From Bacteroidales bacterium (GTDB taxonomy: Bacteria > Bacteroidota > Bacteroidia > Bacteroidales > P3), in assembly GCA_031274555.1 (NCBI GenBank), contig JAISPZ010000124.1, forward strand, positions 1 through 44,033: a stretch of 44,033 bases of DNA, in the 5' to 3' direction. The notes under the pieces are model-generated. The model did no database searches. It was not told the origin of the DNA and worked only from the letters and a program-made list of their open reading frames with translations. Shown here one piece after another: positions 1 through 7,701 of this stretch. The first letter of the stretch is position 1. Every line of letters starts with the position of its first letter. The translations under genes and the position numbers were made by a program.

Positions 1-393
1 CATTTATATTTCAATTGTTATTCAAAAATCCATTTAAAAAACTCATACTCCGTACATCCCTTTCCCTGCTTCTTCCCTACTTCCACGCTATGGGCACACA
101 CAGCCCACACCACAAAACGCTCAAACCCGACGATCCTTCATATTTCAATTGTTCCGCAAAATCTGCTTGAAAACCAACACTACGATCATTAATGACCAAA
201 AAAAGTTCGGCAAATATATAACATTTATCTTGATTTTGTTAAGATTTATCAAAAACCTTATGTTAATAAGTGTTAATAACCGCGAAAACCTCGCCAAAGA
301 TACGCAAAAAAACCAAAAATTTCCTATATTAATTTCACCAGATTTTCATCCATCTGCACGTAAATTGGCGAGTTTAATGTATATTTGTAAATC
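1..393. other. Gene-free left edge
   Basis: No convincing gene is visible here. A possible 82-codon frame from a TTG at 149 has low-complexity, AT-driven composition and runs into the next start codon, so I do not call it. A 14-nt word, ATATTTCAATTGTT, occurs near 6-19 and again near 139-152, but with no further copies. The right end carries the -7 promoter box of the next gene. Confidence 0.6.
380..387 (+). promoter_or_regulatory. -7 box upstream of AAA-ATPase/nuclease gene
   Basis: TATATTTG matches the Bacteroidota -7 consensus TAnnTTTG. It ends only 6 nt before the ATG at 394, so the transcript would start at or next to the start codon. No good -33 TTTG is found at the usual distance. Confidence 0.45.
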
Positions 394-1968
394 ATGACAA
401 CAACTTTCAACGCACGAGGACTGCCTTTGGGCATACAGGACTTTGCAGATATACGCGATCGAAATCTTGTATATATAGACAAAACGATGTTTATACCTCC
501 GCTTTTAGCGACAGGTAAACCTTACTTCCTGTCTCGCCCCCGCCGCTTTGGAAAAAGTCTTTTTATGTCCACTCTCAAATATTATTTCGAGGGAAGAAAA
601 GATTTGTTCGAAGGGTTAGCTATTGCAGAAGTTGAAAAAGATTGGACAAAATATCCTGTCTTTCACTTAGATTTTAATGCCGAAACTTATGATAATCTTG
701 CTTCATTCAGGCAGATTTTAGCAACTAATCTTGATGAAATAGAGGCTTTTAATGGTGTGAAATCAGAAAAAACCACTATGCCTGCAAGATTTAAGGATCT
801 TATAATACAAACATATAACAAGACAGGAAGAAAAATTGTTATTCTCGTGGATGAGTACGACAAGCCATTACTCAATACGAGAACAAACCCTAAGTTGCAC
901 GACACAATCAAAAAAAGCCTCAAAGGGTTTTATGGGGTACTAAAATCTGCCGACCAATATCTACGCTTTATGTTATTTACAGGCGTTTCCAAATTCTCAA
1001 AAGTGAGTGTTTTCAGCGATCTTAATAACCTGACAGATATTAGTCTGGAAAACAATTTTTCGGCTATTTGTGGCATTACAGAGCAGGAATTACTCACGCA
1101 GTTTAAACCAGAGATACAGGCATTAGGCGAAGCACAAAATCTCACGTACGACCAAACTGTAGCTCAACTCAAAAAAATGTATGACGGCTATCATTTCTCT
1201 GAAATCAGCGAGGATGTTTACAATCCGTGGAGTTTGTTAAACTCGTTCTATAAAAAACGATTTACCTACGAGTGGTTTAAGTCAGGAACACCTACAATGC
1301 TCGTAGAGATGTTAAAAGACACAAATTACGATTTACCAAAATTAGAAAAAAACGTTGTTATTCCTGCGCAAGAAATTGACGACTTCCGTATGGACAGCCC
1401 ATATCCAATACCATTGTTATACCAGACAGGATATTTAACCATCAAAGAGTTTATCACCAGAGTTAATTCTTACAAGATGGGATTCCCTAACGAAGAAGTC
1501 AAGTATGGATTTATTAATGAATTACTTCCAATATATATATCAAAATCTAAGGGATGGTCGTCAAGCTGGATTGCAGCTATGGTTCAGGATCTGTACAACG
1601 AAGATTTGGAAGATTTAATGCTGCTACTAACGTCTTTTTTTGCGGATATTCCATACGTTTTAGAAAACAAAACAGAAAAGCACTTTCAAACGATTTTTTA
1701 TTTAGTCTTCACCCTTGTCGGGCAACTTGTGAAAGTAGAGAAATACAGTTCTGCCGGATGCGCAGACGCTGTTATGGAAGTTGAGGACAAGGTTTATATC
1801 TTTGAGTTTAAACTCACCGACAACGCCACCGCCGAAGAAGCATTACAACAGATAGAAGAAAGCGGTTACGCCACGCCGTATCTCGCTTCGGGCAAGAAAA
1901 TCATAAAAATTGGCATCGCGTTTGACAACAAAACCCGTACTCTCGGCGAGTGGAAGATAGCGAACTAA
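394..1968 (+). CDS. AAA-ATPase-like / PD-(D/E)XK nuclease family protein
   Basis: This 524-aa protein matches the AAA-ATPase_like plus DUF1703 (PD-(D/E)XK) architecture that is expanded in Bacteroidota and other anaerobes. The N-terminus has the family opening GIQDFADIRDRNLVYIDKT, followed by a P-loop-like RPRRFGKSLFMSTL at about residues 49-62. A Walker B-like ILVDEYDKPLL lies at about 151-161. The C-terminal nuclease-like core is at about 462-495: an acidic residue in ADAVMEVEDK, then YIFEFKL supplying E-x-K. Length is normal for the family and no truncation is seen. The biological role of these proteins is not settled; many copies per genome and sporadic distribution suggest a mobile or conflict-related role, which is inference. 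It stands alone, with a -7 box close upstream. Confidence 0.85.
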   Translation: MTTTFNARGLPLGIQDFADIRDRNLVYIDKTMFIPPLLATGKPYFLSRPRRFGKSLFMSTLKYYFEGRKDLFEGLAIAEVEKDWTKYPVFHLDFNAETYDNLASFRQILATNLDEIEAFNGVKSEKTTMPARFKDLIIQTYNKTGRKIVILVDEYDKPLLNTRTNPKLHDTIKKSLKGFYGVLKSADQYLRFMLFTGVSKFSKVSVFSDLNNLTDISLENNFSAICGITEQELLTQFKPEIQALGEAQNLTYDQTVAQLKKMYDGYHFSEISEDVYNPWSLLNSFYKKRFTYEWFKSGTPTMLVEMLKDTNYDLPKLEKNVVIPAQEIDDFRMDSPYPIPLLYQTGYLTIKEFITRVNSYKMGFPNEEVKYGFINELLPIYISKSKGWSSSWIAAMVQDLYNEDLEDLMLLLTSFFADIPYVLENKTEKHFQTIFYLVFTLVGQLVKVEKYSSAGCADAVMEVEDKVYIFEFKLTDNATAEEALQQIEESGYATPYLASGKKIIKIGIAFDNKTRTLGEWKIAN

Positions 1969-2151
1969 AATCAATTACAAAATTCTGGAACTTAACGAAA
2001 TTTTTACGCAAGGGTACGCAAAAAAAATCGATCATGCGCACTTCCAAACAGAATATGCCTGACTTTTGGCAAATCGTTAATACGTGTGAATTGAAATTTT
2101 TTATTTAAATTCGCAGACTTAAATTCGCAAATACAATATAACACATTACAA

Positions 2152-2538
2152 ATGAGAGCAGCTTTGTTTCTTTGGACATTGTTCTTTTTTTGCGCAACAA
2201 CCTCTTGCGATTCCGCAATATGTTTGGATTTTTATGTTCAAAACAATTGCAGTGAACAAATTATTGTAAGTGCGACAATGGGGATGTGGGAATCTGAACG
2301 ACAAAGTTCCATAAATACCATTAAACCTAACACCAAAGCACATATACACCAAGAAACAAGCGTTTTAGGCTTTACCAGAGGGAGCATTTTTGTTACTGTA
2401 CAAGAAATGAAAATAACAAAAGACGATAAAGATATTTCTATTCATCCATCAGACACATCAAAGTGGGATTTTGCATACACAGGCAAAGGATATGAGGCAA
2501 CTTTGACAGTAAGTCCCGAAGATTTCAGACGCAGATAA
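2152..2538 (+). CDS. Small predicted lipoprotein
   Basis: The 128-aa product begins with a hydrophobic signal sequence ending in a lipobox-like ATTSC followed by Asp, at about residues 16-20, so Cys19/20 would be lipidated and the protein anchored in a membrane. Asp at +2 does not rule out outer-membrane placement in Bacteroidota, where sorting rules differ. The mature part is beta-rich and polar, ending in a basic SPEDFRRR tail, with one more pair of Cys near residues 24 and 33. I do not recognise a family. Two copies of TTAAATTCGCA lie just upstream (about 2103-2131), but no clear -7 box was found. The GC-rich repeat begins right after the stop codon. Confidence 0.6.
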   Translation: MRAALFLWTLFFFCATTSCDSAICLDFYVQNNCSEQIIVSATMGMWESERQSSINTIKPNTKAHIHQETSVLGFTRGSIFVTVQEMKITKDDKDISIHPSDTSKWDFAYTGKGYEATLTVSPEDFRRR

Positions 2539-2543
2539 CGATG

Positions 2544-2780
2544 CCTGACAAGCGGGCGGTGCGGGGGGCTTGCATTAGGGATTATTGCTTCGCAATGAAG
2601 TCGCTCCCGCTCGGCATAGTCCGCGCAGGCGGGGGCGGTGCGGGGGGCTTGCATTAGGGATTGTAGCGGAAATCCTTTTTTGCGGCGCGGGCGTGTGGGC
2701 TGGCGGGGCAAAAAAGATTGCAGCGGAAAGCCCGACCCCGCCACGAAGCTCTGCGAGGGGCGGGGGAATGCCCAAATATT
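2544..2780 (+). repeat. GC-rich dispersed intergenic repeat, copy A
   Basis: This block is strikingly G-rich for the window. It holds two internal copies of GCGGTGCGGGGGGCTTGCAT (starting about 2556 and 2635), a small hairpin ATTGCTTCGCAAT, the string AGCGGAAATCCTTTTTTGC (about 2665-2683), and a tail of about 75 nt from GGCGGGGCAAAAAAGATTG to GGAATGCCCAAAT. The same tail and the AGCGGAAATCC string recur on the opposite strand at 35503-35700. Frames crossing it give Pro/Arg/Ala-rich peptides and are not real genes. It lies between the lipoprotein gene and the recJ promoter. Confidence 0.85.
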
Positions 2781-2795
2781 ACAAAGGGATTACGG

Positions 2796-2828
2796 TTTTG
2801 AGGAAGTTAATAAAAAGCTGTAACTTTG
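2796..2828 (+). promoter_or_regulatory. recJ promoter (-33/-7)
   Basis: TTTTG at 2796-2800, 20 nt, then TAACTTTG at 2821-2828 gives a full match to the Bacteroidota -33/-7 promoter layout. The ATG of recJ is 7 nt past the -7 box, so the mRNA would be leaderless or nearly so. Confidence 0.7.
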
Positions 2829-2835
2829 CGCGATT

Positions 2836-4629
2836 ATGGGCCTACTGAATAAAAAATGGATAATGCGTGAAATGCATGGGGCTGTTCCCGATGGTCTTCA
2901 CGGAAATTCTCATATTGCTAAACTTCTCTTTGCGAGGGGTATTGATACGGAAAAAAAGGTTGAGGAGTTTTTTTTTCCAAAATTGGAAATTCTGCACGAC
3001 CCTTTCTTGATGAAAGATATGAAGAAGGCGGTGAAACGGGTTACGGAGGCACTCAAAAAGAAGGAGAAAATTCTTGTCTATGGTGATTATGACGTGGACG
3101 GTGCTACTGCTGTTGCTCTTGTGTATTCTTTTTTGGAAAAACAGGGGGCATCTTTGGGATTTTTTGTTCCTGACCGTTATGTGGATGGTTATGGTCTTTC
3201 TACACGTGGTGTTGATTTTGCTGCCGCAGAAGGCTATTCGCTTATGATTGTGCTTGATTGTGGCATAAAGAATAATGAGGAAATTGCATACGCGAACGAA
3301 AAGGGAATAGATGTTATTATTGGTGACCATCATCAGCCCGGTGATACTCTGCCTGACGCTTATGCTATCCTCGACCCAAAGTGCGATAATGACAAATATC
3401 CATATAAAGAGCTTTCGGGCTGCGGTGTTGGATTTAAATTTATACAGGCGTTCTCAATAAAACATAATCTTAATGTGAGGGAGATGGTCTATCCGTTTTT
3501 AGACCTTGTCGCCATAAGCATTGCTGCAGATGTTGTACCGCTTACGGATGAGAATCGAATTCTCTCATATTTTGGTCTTATGCTTGTGAATACTATGCCT
3601 CGACCGGGCGTAGAGGCACTTTTGTCGTACTCGAAAGTTGAGCACGTAAAACGTTCCACAAAACTTGCTTCGGGAACAAATCGTCCTACTTATTTTAATA
3701 AGGAGCTTACAAGCAATGACCTTGTTTTTATGATTGGTCCGCGCATAAATGCGGCAGGCAGGATGGAAAGTGAGGAAGGACAAAAAAGTGCGCGTCTTGC
3801 TGTTGAACTTTTGCTGGCAAAAGATATTGAACAGGCAAAGGAAATTGCAGAGAGCATAAATAAGTTTAACACGGAGCGGAAAATGCTCGACTCACAGGCT
3901 ACAGAAGATGCGCTGAAACAGCTTGAACAAAATCCTTTGATGCAGGGCAGAAACACTACTGTTGTCTATGATAAAAGTTGGAATCAGGGTATTGTTGGCA
4001 TTGTTGCTTCTCGTTTGACTGAAACATATTATCGCCCCACTGTCGTTTTTACAGAGTCAAAAAAAGGTGATATGCTTGTGGGGTCTGCACGTAGTGTTGG
4101 TGGCTTCGACATTTATTCTGCAATTGAGCGGTGCTGGCTTTTCCTGCAACATTTTGGCGGACATAAATACGCAACAGGACTTTCTATTCTACATCACGAT
4201 TTAGAGCCGTTTGCACAGGCATTTGAAGATATTGTGACACAGATGCTCAAGGACGACGGACAAACACTTGTGCCAACCATAACTATTGATGATGACCTTG
4301 ATTTTTCGGAAATAACTTTTGAGTTTTATCGTGAACTAAAACGTTTTCTTCCTTTTGGTGCACAGAATACAAATCCTATTTTTAGAACTAATAAAGTCCT
4401 CGACACAGGCTATTCGCGCAAGGTTGGCAAGAACCATCTTAAACTTTCGCTCTTTCAACAGGACAAACATTCTTTTCCGATAAACGCAATTGCCTTTGGT
4501 CAGGGTGATCTTTTTGAAACAATCAAGAGTGGCGTTCCGTTCAATATCTGTTACGAAATCACCGAAAACGAGTGGAATGGAGTCGTGTCAATCCAACTCA
4601 ATATCAAGGATATTCAGTTTGAGAGGTAG
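2836..4629 (+). CDS. recJ: Single-stranded-DNA-specific 5'-3' exonuclease RecJ
   Basis: RecJ degrades single-stranded DNA 5' to 3' in recombination and in mismatch and base-excision repair in the cytoplasm. The 597-aa protein shows the DHH phosphoesterase motifs in order: YGDYDVDG (82-89), LDCGIKN (about 140-146), GDHH (163-166), then GVGFKF. The linker carries GPRINAAGRM. The DHHA1 domain has GIVGIVASRL and FGGHKYATGLS (about 437-447), and a C-terminal OB-like domain follows. The start at 2836 gives the usual family opening (MGLLNKKW) and sits just behind a strong promoter box. Length is normal and no motif residue is missing. Another mismatch-repair gene, mutS, lies 22 kb away but is not linked in an operon. 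Confidence 0.97.
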   Translation: MGLLNKKWIMREMHGAVPDGLHGNSHIAKLLFARGIDTEKKVEEFFFPKLEILHDPFLMKDMKKAVKRVTEALKKKEKILVYGDYDVDGATAVALVYSFLEKQGASLGFFVPDRYVDGYGLSTRGVDFAAAEGYSLMIVLDCGIKNNEEIAYANEKGIDVIIGDHHQPGDTLPDAYAILDPKCDNDKYPYKELSGCGVGFKFIQAFSIKHNLNVREMVYPFLDLVAISIAADVVPLTDENRILSYFGLMLVNTMPRPGVEALLSYSKVEHVKRSTKLASGTNRPTYFNKELTSNDLVFMIGPRINAAGRMESEEGQKSARLAVELLLAKDIEQAKEIAESINKFNTERKMLDSQATEDALKQLEQNPLMQGRNTTVVYDKSWNQGIVGIVASRLTETYYRPTVVFTESKKGDMLVGSARSVGGFDIYSAIERCWLFLQHFGGHKYATGLSILHHDLEPFAQAFEDIVTQMLKDDGQTLVPTITIDDDLDFSEITFEFYRELKRFLPFGAQNTNPIFRTNKVLDTGYSRKVGKNHLKLSLFQQDKHSFPINAIAFGQGDLFETIKSGVPFNICYEITENEWNGVVSIQLNIKDIQFER

Positions 4630-4662
4630 TTTTCGGTTTGATGGGGGTGGGGCAGTTGAACC

Positions 4663-4776
4663 AAAATTCCTGAAACTTTGTAAAAATTGGAAGTTTTAGA
4701 AATGTTGATTTTATTTTGTTGATTATCTTTATACTAAAAATCCTGAAACTTTATGAAAATAGGAAGTTTTAGGAAT
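4663..4776. repeat. Two tandem hairpin-forming repeats after recJ
   Basis: Two about 41-nt units (4663-4703 and 4736-4776) share the pattern TCCTGAAACTT ... GGAAGTTTTAG, 73 nt apart. Each unit is an imperfect inverted repeat; in the second, CCTGAAACTT can pair with AAGTTTTAGG through ten pairs with one G-U. They lie between the convergent recJ and ABC-3C genes, so they may act in transcription termination or be a small dispersed repeat. There is no classic U-tract. Confidence 0.6.
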
Positions 4777-4840
4777 ATCGGTTTTGTTTTTCTAATTATA
4801 TTTACATTCCAATACCTTTGTGGCTACCAAGCCCGTTTCA

Positions 4841-6544
4841 TTATATTTTGAATAATTTGTCCTCCTGAGATAGAGATAGGGTTTCATGTAAACTAACGTC
4901 CACATTTGGTGGTATTTTATCTTTTAAAATCGGTACTATGTATTGACCATTTATGAGGCTCGCTACCTCTACAAGTGTATTGAGTTGGTTGTCATGCACA
5001 CTCTCCAATTGATCGTGCATAACAAAATGCAAACAATTAATATCTAAATGGTCTGCAAATTGAATGTATGCAAAATCAAATGCGGCTATTTGTCCCTTTT
5101 TCTTTCCTGTGCTTGGATTTCCCTCCATATTGGTCACTATCAATTCATAACCTTTATCGGTTACAGAAGAACTTAATATGTAATATTCTCCATAAAGTTT
5201 ATTCGATATTTCGGAAAAGAATTTATTGAACTCCGTAATCCTGCTTTGAATTATTTCATCTTTTGATGAGATGCTATCATTAATTGCGTTTAATCCTGTT
5301 ATAATTACTTCAAGTTTTTCATTCGATTTTTCCCAAATCTTTTTCAGTTCTTCTAAATTTCCTTTTTTCTCGAAAAGCTGACTTGATTCTAAAAAAATCG
5401 TTTCCAAATCTTCAGTAAATCCCGATTTTTTCAATTTGTTTGCCAATTCATTCTCTAATGAGTTTAACCTTGACAACTGACTTTTAAGTTCAACTATTTC
5501 TTTTTGTAAATCAGGGAGTTCTTTTGTGATATATTTGATTTTTTCTAATATTAAATCATTATGAAATTTTATGGTTTCTTCAAAAGATACCTGTACAGTC
5601 GGAACAAGAATTTTTGCCTTTTCATAAAGAGATTTTATTTGCAGTACATCAATATTTGAATATTCCGTTTCCAAACTTTTTTTACTCTCATTTATTAAAT
5701 CTTTTCTGATTTCCAGCACACTTAAATTAGAAGATATTCGATTGAAATTTTGCCTCACTTGATTTAATTTTTCAATATCATCACCATAGTTTTCATTAAT
5801 GCTAAGAGTATTTTTCTGTGCATTAAATTCATCTATCTTTCCATTAAAAAATGATAATTGTTGTTCAATTAACGACAACTCTCCTTCTTCTTTTTTTAAT
5901 CGTTTTTGAAATTGTTCCTCTTTCGCTTTTTCTGCAAACAATCTCTGTTTTTCTTCAAGTCCATCCGTGCTTATGCCTAACCAAAACAGATATAGGGCTT
6001 CATATTCTTCTTTTTTAGTGTACGAATTTAGAACCTTTACTATATGGGACATTTTGTTTTTCTCATCGCGAATGTTTTTTGAAATTATTTGTCTGAAAGT
6101 TGGTTTGTCTGCCTGAATGGACAAAATTTCTTCCTTTAACTTTTTGTCAAAATCTTCTTTGCCTGTAACAGATTGCCCATTAATTTCCTGGATTTTCTTA
6201 TCACGTGAGAGAAAATTACGTTTTACAACTACTTTTCTGCTGCTCTCATCGTCAATATTATCGACAAGTTCTACAGTAATAACAACATCTGTTTTTTTTA
6301 AAAAATCTTCAATATTGGTGTTTGGTTGTGTTTTAAATTCAGTGTCTTTGTAAATATTCTCTCCATCGCCACCGAAACAAAAATCAACTAACCTCAATAC
6401 TGTCGTTTTCCCAACATTATTACCTGTTATTTGATGATTTGAAACTGTCGGGGTTTCGTCCACAATAAAATTCACTCCTTTATGAAAAAGGATTTCGCGA
6501 ATAATACCGCTTTTATTCTGTATGATCAACCGTTTTAAAAACAT
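4841..6544 (-). CDS. ABC-3C system SMC-like ATPase, DUF2326 domain
   Basis: This 567-aa protein has a Rad50/SMC-type P-loop, GNNVGKTT, at 41-48 within an N-terminal ATPase half-domain. A long charged coiled-coil region follows (about 200-460). The C-terminal part matches DUF2326, with GYELIVTNMEGNPSTGKKKG at about 467-486 and LHFVMHDQLES at about 505-515. Such ATPases are the sensor/motor part of ABC three-component conflict systems. Here it is the last gene of a three-gene minus-strand operon, overlapping the middle-component gene by 10 nt. The proposed role is sensing invading nucleic acid or a phage-induced state and unleashing the HNH effector. The family assignment is firm; the defence role is inferred from family and context. 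Confidence 0.85.
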   Translation of the reverse strand: MFLKRLIIQNKSGIIREILFHKGVNFIVDETPTVSNHQITGNNVGKTTVLRLVDFCFGGDGENIYKDTEFKTQPNTNIEDFLKKTDVVITVELVDNIDDESSRKVVVKRNFLSRDKKIQEINGQSVTGKEDFDKKLKEEILSIQADKPTFRQIISKNIRDEKNKMSHIVKVLNSYTKKEEYEALYLFWLGISTDGLEEKQRLFAEKAKEEQFQKRLKKEEGELSLIEQQLSFFNGKIDEFNAQKNTLSINENYGDDIEKLNQVRQNFNRISSNLSVLEIRKDLINESKKSLETEYSNIDVLQIKSLYEKAKILVPTVQVSFEETIKFHNDLILEKIKYITKELPDLQKEIVELKSQLSRLNSLENELANKLKKSGFTEDLETIFLESSQLFEKKGNLEELKKIWEKSNEKLEVIITGLNAINDSISSKDEIIQSRITEFNKFFSEISNKLYGEYYILSSSVTDKGYELIVTNMEGNPSTGKKKGQIAAFDFAYIQFADHLDINCLHFVMHDQLESVHDNQLNTLVEVASLINGQYIVPILKDKIPPNVDVSLHETLSLSQEDKLFKI

Positions 6545-6768
6545 TTCTCAATATATCCTTTATTGTTTTTCTTTATCGCTCCCATAATAAACAACCAATC
6601 CAATACTAAAGAGTACAGATTTAAACTTATTTCTTGTGTTTTATTAACAAGTGAAAACAGTTCAAAATAATCGTATTCTTTGTTTTTAAAAGAAACAAAT
6701 ACTTCTATTATCTTACCACCGAGATAATATAGATCGCGTTCCGGATTTGTATTTTTATTTACTATCAT
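6535..6768 (-). CDS. ABC-3C middle component (MC6-like)
   Basis: The 77-aa product resembles the small middle components of ABC three-component systems, especially the MC6 type. It has NPERDLYYLGGKIIEVF at about 8-24 and LVLDWLFIMGAIKKNNKG at about 54-71, a winged-helix-like layout. In these systems the middle component links the SMC-like ATPase to the effector. The start ATG at 6768 lies inside the end of the HNH gene (14-nt overlap), and its end overlaps the start of the ATPase gene by 10 nt, so the three are probably translationally coupled. Confidence 0.75.
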   Translation of the reverse strand: MIVNKNTNPERDLYYLGGKIIEVFVSFKNKEYDYFELFSLVNKTQEISLNLYSLVLDWLFIMGAIKKNNKGYIEKCF

Positions 6769-7576
6769 CTTTGGGCGGTTCTTCTAATATATTACAGCGC
6801 ATAAAAGCGTCAACTAATATGATTTTTATACTGAAACCAATAATTTCAAAATCCAAACCTGTGGAATTAGCTGAATTATCAACTATTGCCCACATTTCAT
6901 TTTCTATTTTTTCGATAATATTATCGGCATTTGCACGTATCTCATCAATATTTTTATATTTCCCTTTTTCTTTCCAATAAAGCATTCTGATTTCTTGCAG
7001 GACGGCATCTTTTTTTGTCGAACCTTGTTTTTCTATTTCTTCGTAAATTAGATTCAATTTTCCTTGATACATCGCACACTCTTCAATAATTGGTTTGTAT
7101 CGAACAACATTATTGTAACTTATTTTTTCGTCAGGGTTGGGCGCGTTTTGCGGACATTCCATATTTGATTGTTCAAAAACGGATTTCCCAAGCAGGCTTA
7201 TTATGGTGCTTAATGCCGAAGGATATTTTGACAAAATATTTTGATTGGAAAGCAATTTGGATATTTCTGTTTCATGACTCCTTTTCATTGCACGCAAGGC
7301 ATCGCTGGAATACATATCAACATTGTCTGTTTCTTTGTGGTGGTTTGCACAAAGCAAAATCAGATTATCGTAGCTCCTTCGATAATCATCATTTGAAGCA
7401 GGATTGTATCGTTGCCCACCTTTTTCGGCTGCCTCAATATGACAGATATTTGAAATATTCGTTCCGCTTTTCGTGTCGAAAAGTTTTTCATTACAATCCG
7501 GAAACGCGCACAGGTTTCCCGATAAAGCATACAGCCGTTTTATCGTTGTTGGGAGTATGTTTCTTGCTTTACTCAT
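6755..7576 (-). CDS. HNH endonuclease effector of ABC-3C system
   Basis: The 273-aa protein has an N-terminal HNH nuclease: a zinc-binding pair Cys23/Cys28 in GNLCAFPDC, CHIEAA with His46, Asn71, and LLCANHH with Cys76, His79 and His80. The remaining 180 residues are helical with no recognised fold and may contact the middle component. I chose the ATG at 7576 (MSKARNIL) over an upstream TTG at 7594. It is the first gene of the operon, followed by the middle component and the DUF2326 ATPase, which makes it the likely toxic effector that cuts DNA. Upstream there is an imperfect -7-like CAAATTTG. The operon is AT-richer than the flanking genes, consistent with horizontal transfer. Confidence 0.85.
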   Translation of the reverse strand: MSKARNILPTTIKRLYALSGNLCAFPDCNEKLFDTKSGTNISNICHIEAAEKGGQRYNPASNDDYRRSYDNLILLCANHHKETDNVDMYSSDALRAMKRSHETEISKLLSNQNILSKYPSALSTIISLLGKSVFEQSNMECPQNAPNPDEKISYNNVVRYKPIIEECAMYQGKLNLIYEEIEKQGSTKKDAVLQEIRMLYWKEKGKYKNIDEIRANADNIIEKIENEMWAIVDNSANSTGLDFEIIGFSIKIILVDAFMRCNILEEPPKDDSK

Positions 7577-7701
7577 TGCTGTTTTATTGTGCAAATTTGT
7601 CGCAAGTTAGCAAAAACAAATTTGTTTTTTTATTATCTTTTTATTTTTTTTACTAACACTATCAAGTAATTTGCTCGATTTCAGAGCTTCTGCTATATTG
7701 C

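Noticed and set aside
1-152. Two copies of ATATTTCAATTGTT about 133 nt apart, as a possible CRISPR edge
   Set aside because: Only two short copies, spacing too long for spacers, and no cas genes nearby.
149-397. 82-codon open frame
   Set aside because: Starts at TTG, low-complexity content, overlaps the better supported gene at 394.
2442-2848. Several Pro/Arg/Ala-rich open frames on both strands
   Set aside because: They arise from the GC-rich repeat and do not resemble proteins.
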